The notes: generated by a model not told the origin, from the letters alone. A stretch of DNA of 64,000 bases from Alishewanella jeotgali KCTC 22429 (GCF_000245735.1 NZ_AHTH01000004.1:54180-118179); one strand, 5' to 3'; numbered from the stretch's first letter, positions 29,127 through 38,872 are shown. A program made the numbers and translations.

Positions 29127-31377
29127 AATCTTTGGCGGATAACGGTTTGGCGAAGTAATACCCCTGCACCTGCTGACAGCCGGCATCCAGTACCCGGCTT
29201 AAACCGGCATGATTCTCCAGCCCTTCTGCCGTAACGGTCAGCCCCAGTCCTCCCGCCAGCTGCGCTGTCGCCTGCACAATCAACGCATCCTGTTGGTTGT
29301 GTTCGATATCTTTGATAAAGGCGCGATCGATTTTCACTTCATGTACCGGCAAATTCTTCAGATAAGCCAGTGATGACTGCCCGGTACCAAAATCATCAAT
29401 CGCCAGCTTGATCCCGGCCTGCTTTAATACTTTCAGATTAGCGATAGCCCGGCTGGCATCCTGCATCACCGCACTTTCGGTCACTTCCAGTGTTAAGGCA
29501 CTCACTGGCACAGCGGCTTCAGCCAGTGCGGCCAAAATACGCGCCGGCAAAGCATCATCCAGCAGATCGGCCGCCGATAAATTTACTGCCACTGCCACTT
29601 GCGGGTGCAGCTGTTGCCAGCTGGCGAGTTGCCGGATCACCTGCTGTAACATCCAGTTCGAGATCAGGCTAATATTGCCGGTTCGCTCGGCCAGGGTAAT
29701 AAACTCCATGGGTGAGACAAAACCCAGTGTAGGGTGTTGCCAGCGGATCAACGCCTCTGCCGCCCGACAGCGGCGGGCAACGATATCGACCTTCGGCTGG
29801 AATACCACAGAAAACTGACCACTGTCTAACGCCTGTGGCAGATCGCGGATCAAGGTCAGCTCCCGCTGATGGCTTTCATCCTGCCCGGTGCGATACCAGG
29901 CTTGCGGCAGATTGTCCGCTTTGGCGTTAGCCAGGGCAATTTCCAGCCGCCGCAATATCGCATTGACATCCTGCGCCAGCGCCGTGGTGGCATAGACACC
30001 GGCCACCAACTGTAGATTAATCGCCGAACCGGCCAAATCGAAGGGTTGCGCCAGATTAACCAGCAAACTATTGATCTGCTCCTCTTCCAGCGTGGAGGGG
30101 ATCACCAGTAAAAACTCATCTGCTCCCAGCCGGGCACAAAAATTAATTGTGGTTTCATTGTTAAGCCGCAGCGCCAGCTGTTGCAATAACAAATCACCAC
30201 TGTGATAGCCCAGACTATCGTTCACGTAACGAAACTTTGCGATATTTAATAGCAATAAAGTCGACGCCTGTTGCTGCAGCCTGACTGCCAGGTGCTTCTC
30301 GACCGCCAGCCGGTTTGCTAACCCGGTTAACGGGTCGCGCTCCACCTGCTCCAGTAGTTGCCGCTCCCGCTGCTGAATTGCCGCACGCATCTGGGTAAGG
30401 GTATTTGCCAGCAAGCCCACTTCAGCTAGGGCTACTGCCGGCGGCTGTACTTCCTGACCACGCCCGATCGCCTTGGCGTAGCGCACCAGTTTATCCAATG
30501 GCCGGGTGACACTACGGGTATATACAAAGGCCACCACCAGCGCCAGCGCCAGGCCCAGACTAAAGATCTGTAGCAGCTGATTACGCAGTGCCTGATAATT
30601 TGCCAGCCACTGCGCATTTGGCAGGTGCAATACGCCCCATAACTGCTGGGTTTCACTAAGCGCAAATAGTTGACTGATATGCTGGGGTAACAACTCCGGC
30701 AATACGCGTTCATCAAGCATGATAGGTTGCAGCTGCTCGGCCAGCTGCTGTTTGGCCGCTGCCGAAAGCGTGGAACTTAGCACCAAACGTTCGCCGCTGA
30801 GCCTGATAAAACTCACCTGCAGCCCGGTTAAATCGGCGATTTGGCTGGCAAGTTGCTGATCGACACTAAAGCCCATACCAACCCAGGCAATAATATGCGG
30901 CGCCCGTACCGGCACCAGCACTAACTGATAGGCACGCTCTCCCACGCTGAGTACGCTGGCCTGCGAACCTTGCTGAGCACGGGCTTGTTCAAATAAACCG
31001 GGTAATACGGCGTTATCCTGCACCGCAGCGGTACTGGCCAGCATCCGGCCATCCGGGGTAAACAAAAACGCCAGATCGGCGTTAATCCGGGCGCCATGAT
31101 TTTCTAAAACACTGCTGATGGTTTCCGCTTCGGCGGTGGCCACGGCCTGACGAAAGCCAAAGTCGGCCGCTAACAGGCGGACGCTGTCAGTTAACTGATC
31201 ACTGCGCACTTGCAGCGTTTGGCCGGCGGCGTTACTGGCAACCTTGAGCAGCTGGCGTGCTTGCTGCTCACTGTCGTTACGCATAGTATTTAGGGTGGCA
31301 TAACCGGTAAATACAGCCAGCAACAGCAATAAACCGACCAGCAATAAGGTTAACTGACTACGTAACGACCTTAACAT
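29035..31377 (-). CDS. Membrane GGDEF-EAL protein, probable c-di-GMP phosphodiesterase
   Basis: 780 aa. An N-terminal membrane anchor (residues 8-28), a periplasmic sensor of about 240 residues (dCACHE-like), a second membrane segment near 270-290, HAMP (TRSVTRPLDKLV), GGDEF and EAL. The GGDEF motif is altered to GADEF (ARLGADEFLLV) and has no RxxD inhibitory site before it, so cyclase activity is doubtful. The EAL domain keeps EALIRW, NLSA, EVTES, DDFGTGQSSLAYL and TAEGLE and should be able to degrade c-di-GMP. It starts 26 bp after the chemoreceptor gene in the same direction, so the two are likely one transcript. Its last residues overlap the convergent lysR gene. Confidence 0.9.
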   Translation of the reverse strand: MLRSLRSQLTLLLVGLLLLLAVFTGYATLNTMRNDSEQQARQLLKVASNAAGQTLQVRSDQLTDSVRLLAADFGFRQAVATAEAETISSVLENHGARINADLAFLFTPDGRMLASTAAVQDNAVLPGLFEQARAQQGSQASVLSVGERAYQLVLVPVRAPHIIAWVGMGFSVDQQLASQIADLTGLQVSFIRLSGERLVLSSTLSAAAKQQLAEQLQPIMLDERVLPELLPQHISQLFALSETQQLWGVLHLPNAQWLANYQALRNQLLQIFSLGLALALVVAFVYTRSVTRPLDKLVRYAKAIGRGQEVQPPAVALAEVGLLANTLTQMRAAIQQRERQLLEQVERDPLTGLANRLAVEKHLAVRLQQQASTLLLLNIAKFRYVNDSLGYHSGDLLLQQLALRLNNETTINFCARLGADEFLLVIPSTLEEEQINSLLVNLAQPFDLAGSAINLQLVAGVYATTALAQDVNAILRRLEIALANAKADNLPQAWYRTGQDESHQRELTLIRDLPQALDSGQFSVVFQPKVDIVARRCRAAEALIRWQHPTLGFVSPMEFITLAERTGNISLISNWMLQQVIRQLASWQQLHPQVAVAVNLSAADLLDDALPARILAALAEAAVPVSALTLEVTESAVMQDASRAIANLKVLKQAGIKLAIDDFGTGQSSLAYLKNLPVHEVKIDRAFIKDIEHNQQDALIVQATAQLAGGLGLTVTAEGLENHAGLSRVLDAGCQQVQGYYFAKPLSAKDFSQWLQDFATQGERFFPPAVDPATAPTAAQ

Positions 31378-31403
31378 CGAGCCCCCGGGCCTGCGATTTG
31401 CGT

Positions 31404-32951
31404 TTAGCGTTTAAACCGATGAACCAAATCGGCCAGATTATCCGACACTTTTTTCAGCTGGCTCAGCGTATGGGCCGCTTCCGTCGCCGCCTGAGTGCTA
31501 TGTCCCGCCAACGTGGAAATGCTGACAACCTGACGGTTGATATCGTCTGCCACATGGGCCTGCTGCTCTACCGCAGCTGCCATCTGAGTTGACATATGGG
31601 CAATCTCATTCACTGCGCCATTGATACCACTTAACATCTCACCACTTTCCAGCACTTTTTGTAAACCATTTTCTGCATCCTGGGCCCCTAACTGCGCCAC
31701 ATGTACCGCGTTATTCGCCCGCGCCGTCAACTCCGCGACGATAGCATAAATTTCTTTGGTCGATTGCTGAGTACGCTGCGCCAGATTACGCACCTCCTCC
31801 GCCACCACCGCAAAGCCCCGCCCCTGTTCGCCGGCGCGAGCCGCTTCTATCGCTGCATTTAACGCCAGTAAATTGGTTTGATCAGCAATTTGCTCAATAA
31901 ACTGTGCCGCCTTGGCAATCTTATCGGTTTGATCAGACACCTCAGTCACCGACTGGCCGATACTGCTGACCGTATCGCGTAATTTCTCAATCGAATAGCG
32001 GGTGGTACCGGCAATTTCATTGCCCCGTGCCGCTAATTTGTTGGCTTTATCGGCCTGGGCTGCAGTATCAGTAACATGGTGCGCCACTTCGGCGATAGTC
32101 GTCGTCATTTGATTCATCGCCGTGGCCACCTGCATGGTTTCGGCCTGCTGGCGATCAATCTCCTGGTTGGCTTCCTGCGTCAGTTGTAAGCCGCGCAGTG
32201 AGTCCTTAGCTACGCTACTGGCCGCATTTTCAATCCGAGTTAGCATGGCACGCAAATGCGAGCGTTCGCTCAGCACATTCACTTTTAACTTGCCTACCGC
32301 ATTACGATCATCGGTATAACTTAGCACCGCCAAGCGATCACCAAAGGCACCGGGTAATAAGGCATCCAGCTCACTAAAGAGTTTGGCCTGCTGCCATTTT
32401 TGTAACAATGCCCAGGTCAGTGCCGCAGCAGCGAGCACCCACGCCAGCGCCATTAAACCGCCTTGCCACAGCGCTAAGCTAGCGACCAGCAGCGTCAATA
32501 AACCGAGCCCCGCCTCCACCGACCAGCGCCTTGCAGCAGCTTTGTCCTGATTGATGTGTTGATACAGTTGTTCAGCGCGGGTGACATCCTGCTCTTTCGG
32601 TGCACAACGCACCGACTCATAACCCACGATCTGGCCTTTTTCAAAAATCGGCATCACATAGGCATCCACCCAGTAATAATCACCGTTTTTACAGCGGTTC
32701 TTCACCAGGCCCATCCAGTTTTTACCCTGCTTCAGGTAACGCCACATGGTTTCATAGGCTGCCGCAGGCATATCCGGATGCCGTACCAGATTATGCGGCT
32801 GTCCCAGCAGCTCCTCTTTGCTGTAGCCACTTACCGCGACAAAAGCCTCATTACAGTCAACAATAATACCGCGGGTATCGGTAACCGAGATTAACCGCTC
32901 CTCAGGGCCAAATGTACGGCGTTGATTGGTAACAGGCAGGTTTTTACGCAT
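31404..32951 (-). CDS. PAS-containing methyl-accepting chemotaxis protein (Aer-like)
   Basis: 515 aa. Residues 15-125 are a PAS domain with the Aer-type sequence ([47 protein letters not shown]), which in Aer binds FAD and senses redox state. Two closely spaced membrane segments (about 145-185) without a periplasmic domain follow. The signalling domain has the conserved hairpin tip [36 protein letters not shown] (only parts needed for recognition: [19 protein letters not shown]). No CheB/R pentapeptide is seen at the C-terminus. Upstream of the c-di-GMP gene, hinting at joint control of motility. Confidence 0.93.
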   Translation of the reverse strand: MRKNLPVTNQRRTFGPEERLISVTDTRGIIVDCNEAFVAVSGYSKEELLGQPHNLVRHPDMPAAAYETMWRYLKQGKNWMGLVKNRCKNGDYYWVDAYVMPIFEKGQIVGYESVRCAPKEQDVTRAEQLYQHINQDKAAARRWSVEAGLGLLTLLVASLALWQGGLMALAWVLAAAALTWALLQKWQQAKLFSELDALLPGAFGDRLAVLSYTDDRNAVGKLKVNVLSERSHLRAMLTRIENAASSVAKDSLRGLQLTQEANQEIDRQQAETMQVATAMNQMTTTIAEVAHHVTDTAAQADKANKLAARGNEIAGTTRYSIEKLRDTVSSIGQSVTEVSDQTDKIAKAAQFIEQIADQTNLLALNAAIEAARAGEQGRGFAVVAEEVRNLAQRTQQSTKEIYAIVAELTARANNAVHVAQLGAQDAENGLQKVLESGEMLSGINGAVNEIAHMSTQMAAAVEQQAHVADDINRQVVSISTLAGHSTQAATEAAHTLSQLKKVSDNLADLVHRFKR

Positions 32952-33177
32952 GGTGTAAGCTCTTTAAATAATTAGAAAAACACATAAAACATTGTAGCGT
33001 AATTTACCACCTTGGAGGTAGAAAAGCGTGTAGCAGCGCTTTTTATCCGATTAAGTGAGCTGCGGCTTACCATGCTGAGGACTCCCGCCTGACTGTACCT
33101 GCAGGCCGGCGATCGGTTATTATGCCGCTATATGCTCTAATGTTAGTAAGCTGCTGAAAATCCGGACAGGAACCGCC

Positions 33178-34611
33178 ATGAGCCAAGCGCCAAGCTTTTA
33201 TTTCTATGACTTTGAGACCTGGGGCGCCGATCCGAAAAAAGATCGCCCGGCCCAATTTGCCGGTATACGTACCGATCATGAACTGAATATTATTGGCGAG
33301 CCCGAGATGTGGTATTGCCAGCTCGCCAACGACTACCTGCCCCATCCGGCAGCCGCCCTGATCACCGGTTTAACCCCGCAGCTCTGTAATAAAAAAGGCT
33401 TAGTTGAAACCGAGTTTATGCAGCGGATCCTAAATGCCTTTAGTACCCCCAATACCTGCGTGCTGGGGTATAACAGCCTGCGCTTTGACGATGAGGTCAC
33501 CCGCTACGGCCTGTATCGCAACTTTTATGATGTGTACGGCCGCGAATGGCAGCAGGGCAATAGCCGCTGGGATCTGATTGATCTGGTACGCGCCTGTTAC
33601 GCGCTGCGCCCCGAGGGTATAAACTGGCCACTGCGTGATGATGGCAGCCCCAGTTTTAAGCTTGAGCAGCTAACCAAAGCCAATAATTTAGAACATAGCG
33701 CCGCCCATGATGCGCTGTCTGATGTGTATGCCACCATCGCTATAGCCAAACTGATTAAACAGCAACAACCTAAACTGTTTCACTATCTGTTTGAACTGCG
33801 TAAAAAGCAAAAAGTCGCCGAGCTGATTGACGTTGCAGGCTTAACCCCCCTGGTGCATATTTCTTCAAAGTTCCCGGCGACTCAGGGCTGTGCCAGCTGG
33901 ATAGTGCCGCTGGCCTACCACCCAAGCAATAAGAACGCGGTTATCTGCTATAACCTGCAGCTCGACCCCAGAGCGCTGCTGGATGATGATTTGGCTACAC
34001 TGCAACAAAAACTCTACCGTAAGAGCAGTGAACTGGCCGAAGGCGAACAGCGACTGGGGTTAAAACTGATCCATCTGAATAAATGCCCGGTGCTGGCCAA
34101 TGCGAAAACCCTGAGTGCCGAACGCGCAACCGAGCTTGGCATTGACCGCAACCAATGCCTGCACCATCTGGAATGGCTGCGCCAAAATCGCCAGTTACAA
34201 CAAAAAGTGGTCGAGCTGTATCAACAAGCCGGCGACTACGGCGCTGAAACCAACCCCGATTATCAGCTGTACAACGGCTTTATCAGCGACGCCGATAAAC
34301 AAAAAATGCAACAGCTGCACCAGCTGGATCCGGCCAGCTTAACCGCCGATAGCCTTATCTTTAGCGAAGAGCGGCTAAACCGCTTATATTTTTTATACCG
34401 GGCACGTAATTACCCGCTCAGTCTTACCGATAGCGAGCTGCAAAAATGGCAACGTTACCGCACTGACAAGCTGATGCACGGCCTGGATAATCCCAACCTG
34501 ACGCTGGAGCAATTTAGCCTGGCACTGGAAAATCTGGCGCATGAGCACAGCGCCGATGAGCAAAAAATGGCGATTTTAAAAGCCTTGTATCGCTACGCAG
34601 AAGCACTGTAA
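33178..34611 (+). CDS. sbcB: Exodeoxyribonuclease I (SbcB)
   Basis: 3'-5' single-strand DNA exonuclease acting in recombination and mismatch repair. 477 aa, normal length. DnaQ-like DEDDh exonuclease domain with Asp11-x-Glu13 (FYFYDFETWG), DNSLRFDDEV-type block (GYNSLRFDDEVTRYG) and AAHDALSDVYAT carrying the last Asp and the general-base His. The following SH3-like and helical domains include KFPATQGCASWIVPL. AGGAA 8 nt before ATG. It follows a 226-bp divergent region shared with the chemoreceptor gene and is a single-gene unit. Confidence 0.96.
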   Translation: MSQAPSFYFYDFETWGADPKKDRPAQFAGIRTDHELNIIGEPEMWYCQLANDYLPHPAAALITGLTPQLCNKKGLVETEFMQRILNAFSTPNTCVLGYNSLRFDDEVTRYGLYRNFYDVYGREWQQGNSRWDLIDLVRACYALRPEGINWPLRDDGSPSFKLEQLTKANNLEHSAAHDALSDVYATIAIAKLIKQQQPKLFHYLFELRKKQKVAELIDVAGLTPLVHISSKFPATQGCASWIVPLAYHPSNKNAVICYNLQLDPRALLDDDLATLQQKLYRKSSELAEGEQRLGLKLIHLNKCPVLANAKTLSAERATELGIDRNQCLHHLEWLRQNRQLQQKVVELYQQAGDYGAETNPDYQLYNGFISDADKQKMQQLHQLDPASLTADSLIFSEERLNRLYFLYRARNYPLSLTDSELQKWQRYRTDKLMHGLDNPNLTLEQFSLALENLAHEHSADEQKMAILKALYRYAEAL

Positions 34612-34635
34612 CAAATCCCATCTGATTGTCGGGTG

Positions 34636-34655
34636 GTCGCAAAAGCGGCTTTTTT
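34636..34655 (+). terminator. Terminator after sbcB
   Basis: Short hairpin GTCGC-AAAA-GCGGC (one G-U pair) followed by TTTTTT, 25 bp behind the sbcB stop codon. Confidence 0.6.
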
Positions 34656-34720
34656 GTGCGCCATAGCGCCTATTGCTTCGTATACTAAAGTGATTTTAAA
34701 GCAAAGCAGACGAGGTAAAG

Positions 34721-35104
34721 ATGCGTACCACCCTGACTAAAGTCAGCCAGTTAAGTTTACTTGCTGCCGCACTCTGGGCTGCCAGCGCCGCAGCCCACCA
34801 CGGCTGGAACTGGACCGAACAGCAGCAAACCGAGATGAGCGGTGAAATTACCGAAATCTATATTGGCCCGCCGCATCCACGTTTAATGATCAACACCCCG
34901 GATGGTGCCTGGCAGGTCGATCTGGGCAATCCACGGCAAACCCGGGATGCTGGCTTTGTCGAAGGCGAAGCCGCAGTCGGTGATACCGTGCTGGTGCGTG
35001 GCCATCGCTCGGCAAAAACAGATGAGCGGATTATCAAAGCGGTTCGCGCCACCATTAATGGTAAGGTGTATACCTTTTATCCGCAGCTGCTGCGCGAAGA
35101 CTAA
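34721..35104 (+). CDS. Small exported DUF6152-like protein
   Basis: 127-aa protein with a signal peptide (MRTTLTKVSQLSLLAAALWA) cleaved near SAAAHHGW. The mature N-terminus HHGW and the segments MSGEITEIYIGPPHPRL and DTVLVRGHRS are typical of DUF6152, a small periplasmic OB-like family of unknown role. The exposed His-His-x-Trp start after the signal peptide could bind metal; this is an inference. AGGTAAAG precedes the ATG. The next gene starts 3 bp after its stop. Confidence 0.85.
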   Translation: MRTTLTKVSQLSLLAAALWAASAAAHHGWNWTEQQQTEMSGEITEIYIGPPHPRLMINTPDGAWQVDLGNPRQTRDAGFVEGEAAVGDTVLVRGHRSAKTDERIIKAVRATINGKVYTFYPQLLRED

Positions 35105-35107
35105 GCC

Positions 35108-35584
35108 TTGCTGGCAAACAGCCTGATCAGCCTGTCCGAACTGGCGCTCATTAACCTTATCCGCCAGTCGGCACTGGCTTATCCGGCGCTGAGCGCGCTG
35201 CATATTCTGGGCATCGCCCTGCTGCTTGGTAATATACTGCTGTTGGATCTGCGGCTACTCGGAGTGCTACGCCAAAGCGCGTTATCAGACTTATTTAAGC
35301 TGTTTAGCCGGCTGGCCGGCGTCGGTTTACTGCTGGCTATCGGTAGTGGCGTGCTGTTATTTAGCGTGCAACCCCTGCAATATGTTAGCAATCAGGCTTT
35401 TTTGCTGAAAATGCTGCTCCTGGCCCTGGCACTGCTTAATCTGCTAATAGTGCACCTTAGCCAGGCCTGGCGGCAGGCCTGCAGTGGCGGGCCAGTCAGT
35501 AACAGTCTTAAGCTCACCGCCGCCAGTTCGCTACTGCTCTGGCTAACCATACTTGTCGCCGGGCGCTGGATTGCTTTTGTTTGA
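35108..35584 (+). CDS. Small membrane protein paired with DUF6152 (DUF6644-like)
   Basis: 158 aa, four membrane segments (about 28-48, 72-92, 98-116, 136-156). The first block ALAYPALSALHILGIALLLGN and the following LRLLG are typical for the DUF6644-type membrane partner of DUF6152 genes, which also shows resemblance to cytochrome b-like transporters through the conserved HILG His. The best start is a TTG three bases after the upstream stop codon, implying translational coupling; no ATG exists before the first membrane segment. Function unknown. Confidence 0.75.
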   Translation: MLANSLISLSELALINLIRQSALAYPALSALHILGIALLLGNILLLDLRLLGVLRQSALSDLFKLFSRLAGVGLLLAIGSGVLLFSVQPLQYVSNQAFLLKMLLLALALLNLLIVHLSQAWRQACSGGPVSNSLKLTAASSLLLWLTILVAGRWIAFV

Positions 35585-35608
35585 ACAGCAAGTACTTAAA
35601 ATCCTAGC

Positions 35609-36157
35609 CTATAACACATCACGATACTTTTCATTTGCCTGATATGCTTCCACCTCCAGAGGGGCGTTGTCATAGCCATAGGTCGCCAAGTCGCTAAAAT
35701 GCTGTGTGATAACTTGCTGCAAACTGGAACGTTCAATTTGCAAAACATGCACCAGCTCATGTGCCAGACGTGGCGTAGTAAGCGGGTAGTCTTCGCGGAC
35801 ATAAATGGAATAGCCAAATACCTGAGCATTATTGACAATACCCTCGCCGATAAAGCCCACGGCTTCACCCACTGTTTTTAACAGCAGGTTATCGTACGGA
35901 AAAGGGACTTGATCAACAAAGACCAGCCTCACCTGTTGCGGGTTTTTGATACCAATATCTCGGGCAAGTGCCAACTGTGTGTCATCCAACGGCTGGCCAG
36001 TTTGCAGGCCCAACAGTTCAGTGTCGGTGGCCCATTCAATATACTGCGGCAGTATCAGTGCCGAAATCAGATTTTGATGGAAAAATACGATGCCACTCCC
36101 CATGGCGAGCACAAAACCCAACACCAATGTCCATTTTTTTACTGCGCTACCTTGCAT
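35609..36157 (-). CDS. Membrane-anchored HExxH protein, putative zinc peptidase
   Basis: 182 aa with a single N-terminal membrane segment (KWTLVLGFVLAMGSGIVFF) that anchors or exports it. Near residue 133 the sequence LAHELVHVLQIE contains the HExxH zinc motif, and Glu residues downstream (LEVEAYQANE) could give the third ligand, as in gluzincin-type or eCIS-core/DUF4157-like proteins. AGGAGCGGAT stands before the ATG. The gene stands alone. Protease activity is inferred from the motif only; short size leaves room for a non-proteolytic metal-binding role. Confidence 0.7.
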   Translation of the reverse strand: MQGSAVKKWTLVLGFVLAMGSGIVFFHQNLISALILPQYIEWATDTELLGLQTGQPLDDTQLALARDIGIKNPQQVRLVFVDQVPFPYDNLLLKTVGEAVGFIGEGIVNNAQVFGYSIYVREDYPLTTPRLAHELVHVLQIERSSLQQVITQHFSDLATYGYDNAPLEVEAYQANEKYRDVL

Positions 36158-36250
36158 ATCCGCTCCTGAAAAGAGGCAACCTTTACTATTTTGGGCTAAT
36201 CACAACGACGCGCCCTGCAACGGGAGAATAATTCGCTATGCAGGGCCAAA

Positions 36251-36274
36251 GCAGTCAGTATTATGACTGACTGC
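36251..36274 (-). terminator. Hairpin after the TPR-GGDEF gene
   Basis: Perfect 8-bp stem GCAGTCAG / CTGACTGC with an 8-nt loop, 28 bp behind the stop codon of the diguanylate cyclase gene and followed on the minus strand by TTTGG. Possible weak terminator; the T-run is poor. Confidence 0.4.
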
Positions 36275-36301
36275 CAGTATGACAAGACTGTGATAACACT
36301 T

Positions 36302-38149
36302 TCAATTTAAAACTGCGTAGTCCTTAGCAAAATAACTCCGATTCCGCCCGGCTTCCTTAGCTTGGTACAGCGCCTGGTCTGCCAGTGTCAGCAATTCAGC
36401 AAGCTGCTCGGTGTCGTGCTGTAATCCGGCAACACCTGCGCTAAAATGCAATGGATAATCCGGCGCCAGCTTCAACCGTTCGGCAGCCGCGGCACTGCGC
36501 AACCGCTCCAGTATGGAATTAGTCTCGTCACGATCTACTCCCTGTAATACCAGCAAAAACTCCTCGCCTCCCCAACGGCCGAATACATCCCCCGGGCGCA
36601 GCACTTTATCCGCCATCTTGGCGAAGCATTTCAGCGCCTCATCCCCGGCATCATGACCATAATGATCGTTGCAGGTTTTAAAGCGATCCAAATCAAGTAG
36701 TGCGACAAATAGCGGCTGTTGCCGAGCTTTGGCATGGGCAAAGGCTTCCTGTGCTCGCGCCTCTGTATAGCGGCGGTTTGCCAAGCCGGTTAAGGGATCA
36801 GTAAAGGCCATCTGCCGGTAAAAACGTCGGTGTCGCAGCAGCATCATCACGATAATGCTAAGCAGCAGCGTTACTATAACACCGCTCACCATGAGTAAGC
36901 GGTGGCGGCGATCCTTTTCTACCGCCTCTAGGGTTTTGCGCTCCAGGCTTTGTACCAACTGTTCTACACGAAACCGCGCCTGTATGAGCCTGTTATTGCG
37001 TGCCCAGCTGTTATCGCCAAACTCCAACAGTTCGCTTAAGGCGACATTAAGATCTGACACCGCAGCTTCGTAATGACCCAAAGCGGCATAAGTTTGCCCT
37101 CTGATAAAGTAATACCTGTAGCCATGATAACCGACGTCCCAGCCTGGCCAGTCCTTAGCTAACGATTCAAGGATCACCATGGCTTGCCCGGGTTCTTTAT
37201 TCGCCAGCAGCGCCGCCGCATAATTCACATTAGTGCTGTATTCGGTGATATGCCAAATACCCTTTAGTTTAGGTAAGCTGGCGCGGCAGCTTTGCAAAGC
37301 CTCTGCAACCCGCCCTTGCTGCTCCAGCACACCACAAAGCCCGGCTTCGGCGTAGGCCTCACCAAAAGGATTGTCGGCCCGTTGTGCCGCTTCGGCAGAG
37401 CGGCGAAAGAGCTGTTCGGCGTTTTTCAGCGATTGGCTATCCCGTTGCCTCCACCAGGAAAACGCACTCATATATAACTCATTGGCAACCATATCGTGCA
37501 TTTGCTGAGCCTCGAAGTAACGCAGCGCCTCTTCGCTCAGCGCCCGACCGTAGTCACCATCTGTTCTCAGGGCAATCTGCCCCAGCACTGATGCTGCTTC
37601 GGCACGCATCCAGGCCAGCGACTCATTATCCGCATTCCGGTAAGCATTTGAGGCCAATTCAAAGGTTTCGCCATTAAGTGCTTCGATGTCTGCCATAACG
37701 GAGGCAAGACGAATTTTCAGACAAAGCGAGGTCGGTTGATTGACAGGCAATAAGGCAAGCTGCGGTAGCAGCCTATCGAGGGTTTCATCAACTGAGGCGC
37801 GTAAGCCGCCACCGTAAAGATTAGCAATCTGCAGATGCAATAATGCCGGATGATCGGCCGGCAGTACCTGCGCCGCCTCTAAAGCAAGCGGGAGCTCGGT
37901 TTTCTCCTGGCCAAGCATGCGTTTAGCTTGAGCGCGCGCAGCTTCCAGCCAGGTGCGCCGCTCAATCGTCAGATCTGTCTGGCCCAATACTTGCTCAATC
38001 GCAGCTAAAGCCTGATAAGGTTGACGGCCGATGTCTTTGGCAAGTGCCTCAATCTCCGGATCACCACTACCCAGGCAACTGGCGGACGCCGAGGCATTAA
38101 GAAACAACAAACCGCTGCAGAGTACAATTCCTTGCCAATCTAATCTCAT
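36302..38149 (-). CDS. Diguanylate cyclase with periplasmic TPR-like sensor
   Basis: 615 aa. Signal-anchor at the N-terminus (IVLCSGLLFLNASASA), then about 370 residues of helical TPR-like repeats (for example ALEAAQVLPADHPALLHLQIANLY in parts, YYFIRGQTYAALGHYEAAVSDL in parts), a coiled stretch, one membrane segment (LLMVSGVIVTLLLSIIVMMLL, near 410-430) and a GGDEF domain with intact GGEEF (RWGGEEFLLVLQG). RPGD stands five residues before it as the RxxD inhibitory site, so an active, feedback-inhibited cyclase is expected. The sensor should be periplasmic, the cyclase cytosolic. Single-gene unit. Confidence 0.9.
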   Translation of the reverse strand: MRLDWQGIVLCSGLLFLNASASASCLGSGDPEIEALAKDIGRQPYQALAAIEQVLGQTDLTIERRTWLEAARAQAKRMLGQEKTELPLALEAAQVLPADHPALLHLQIANLYGGGLRASVDETLDRLLPQLALLPVNQPTSLCLKIRLASVMADIEALNGETFELASNAYRNADNESLAWMRAEAASVLGQIALRTDGDYGRALSEEALRYFEAQQMHDMVANELYMSAFSWWRQRDSQSLKNAEQLFRRSAEAAQRADNPFGEAYAEAGLCGVLEQQGRVAEALQSCRASLPKLKGIWHITEYSTNVNYAAALLANKEPGQAMVILESLAKDWPGWDVGYHGYRYYFIRGQTYAALGHYEAAVSDLNVALSELLEFGDNSWARNNRLIQARFRVEQLVQSLERKTLEAVEKDRRHRLLMVSGVIVTLLLSIIVMMLLRHRRFYRQMAFTDPLTGLANRRYTEARAQEAFAHAKARQQPLFVALLDLDRFKTCNDHYGHDAGDEALKCFAKMADKVLRPGDVFGRWGGEEFLLVLQGVDRDETNSILERLRSAAAAERLKLAPDYPLHFSAGVAGLQHDTEQLAELLTLADQALYQAKEAGRNRSYFAKDYAVLN

Positions 38150-38332
38150 CCCTTCTCCCTACGACCGCTCGGGCTGGCTTGCTCAATTCACTTTAAACAA
38201 TAATATTCACAAGCTCAGCCATATCGCAAGCGACTACAAGTACTGATTATTACCACACCAAAGCAGCGCTGTTAGCTGGTACTTGGTTAAACGTCAGGCT
38301 ACAGCTGAAATCTGCTAATTGTTGCTTCCGGT

Positions 38333-38728
38333 TTATTGCATTGAATGCAGGCCAATCAGGTTGCCCTCAGTGTCACGCACCAGCGCGCAAAACCCATGCT
38401 CACCAATAGATTGCTTCTGTTGCACGATCTCACCGCCATATTTTTTGGCACGAGCTGCCTCTACGGCGCAATCCGCGCAGGCAAAATATACCAGGGTGCC
38501 GCCGGCTCCTGGAGAAAAGCCATCCATTTTCACCAACATACCACCAGAACCATACTGCGACATCCCGGCTTCTTTATCCATTGGGAAAAACCACATATCC
38601 ATTTCTACCTCAGGGATCGGACTTGGCATATTCTGCAGCGTCGTGGCAAAGACGGCTTCATAAAAGGCTTTTGCCTGGGCCATATCAGCGACATAAATTT
38701 CAAAATGCACAACAGGATTGGTTTGCAT
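38333..38728 (-). CDS. VOC-superfamily (glyoxalase-like) protein
   Basis: 131-aa single-domain protein of the vicinal-oxygen-chelate fold: VVHFEIYVADMAQAKAFYEAVF at the start (in parts) and DTEGNLIGLHSM at the end, with the CDE-type metal ligand positions His8 and Glu near the C-terminal GNLIGLH region. Proteins of this compact type form dimers and are mostly uncharacterised; some are fosfomycin or glyoxalase relatives. Cytosolic. No related genes nearby; the start is supported by GGAG before ATG. Confidence 0.85.
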   Translation of the reverse strand: MQTNPVVHFEIYVADMAQAKAFYEAVFATTLQNMPSPIPEVEMDMWFFPMDKEAGMSQYGSGGMLVKMDGFSPGAGGTLVYFACADCAVEAARAKKYGGEIVQQKQSIGEHGFCALVRDTEGNLIGLHSMQ

Positions 38729-38872
38729 CTTCGTTCTCCAGCGTTCGGTGTTTAAAAGTTTTACACCTTAAGAACAGTATATAACCCAACTATAGAAGGT
38801 ATTCACCCAATATGAGTAACTTGGTGACCCAAAGCGCCAGCAGTGATACCTGCGTTAAGCCCAAACTCACCG

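Noticed and set aside
29035..31377. LapD-type inactive c-di-GMP receptor
   Set aside because: The architecture is similar, but the EAL catalytic residues are all present, so a working phosphodiesterase is more likely.
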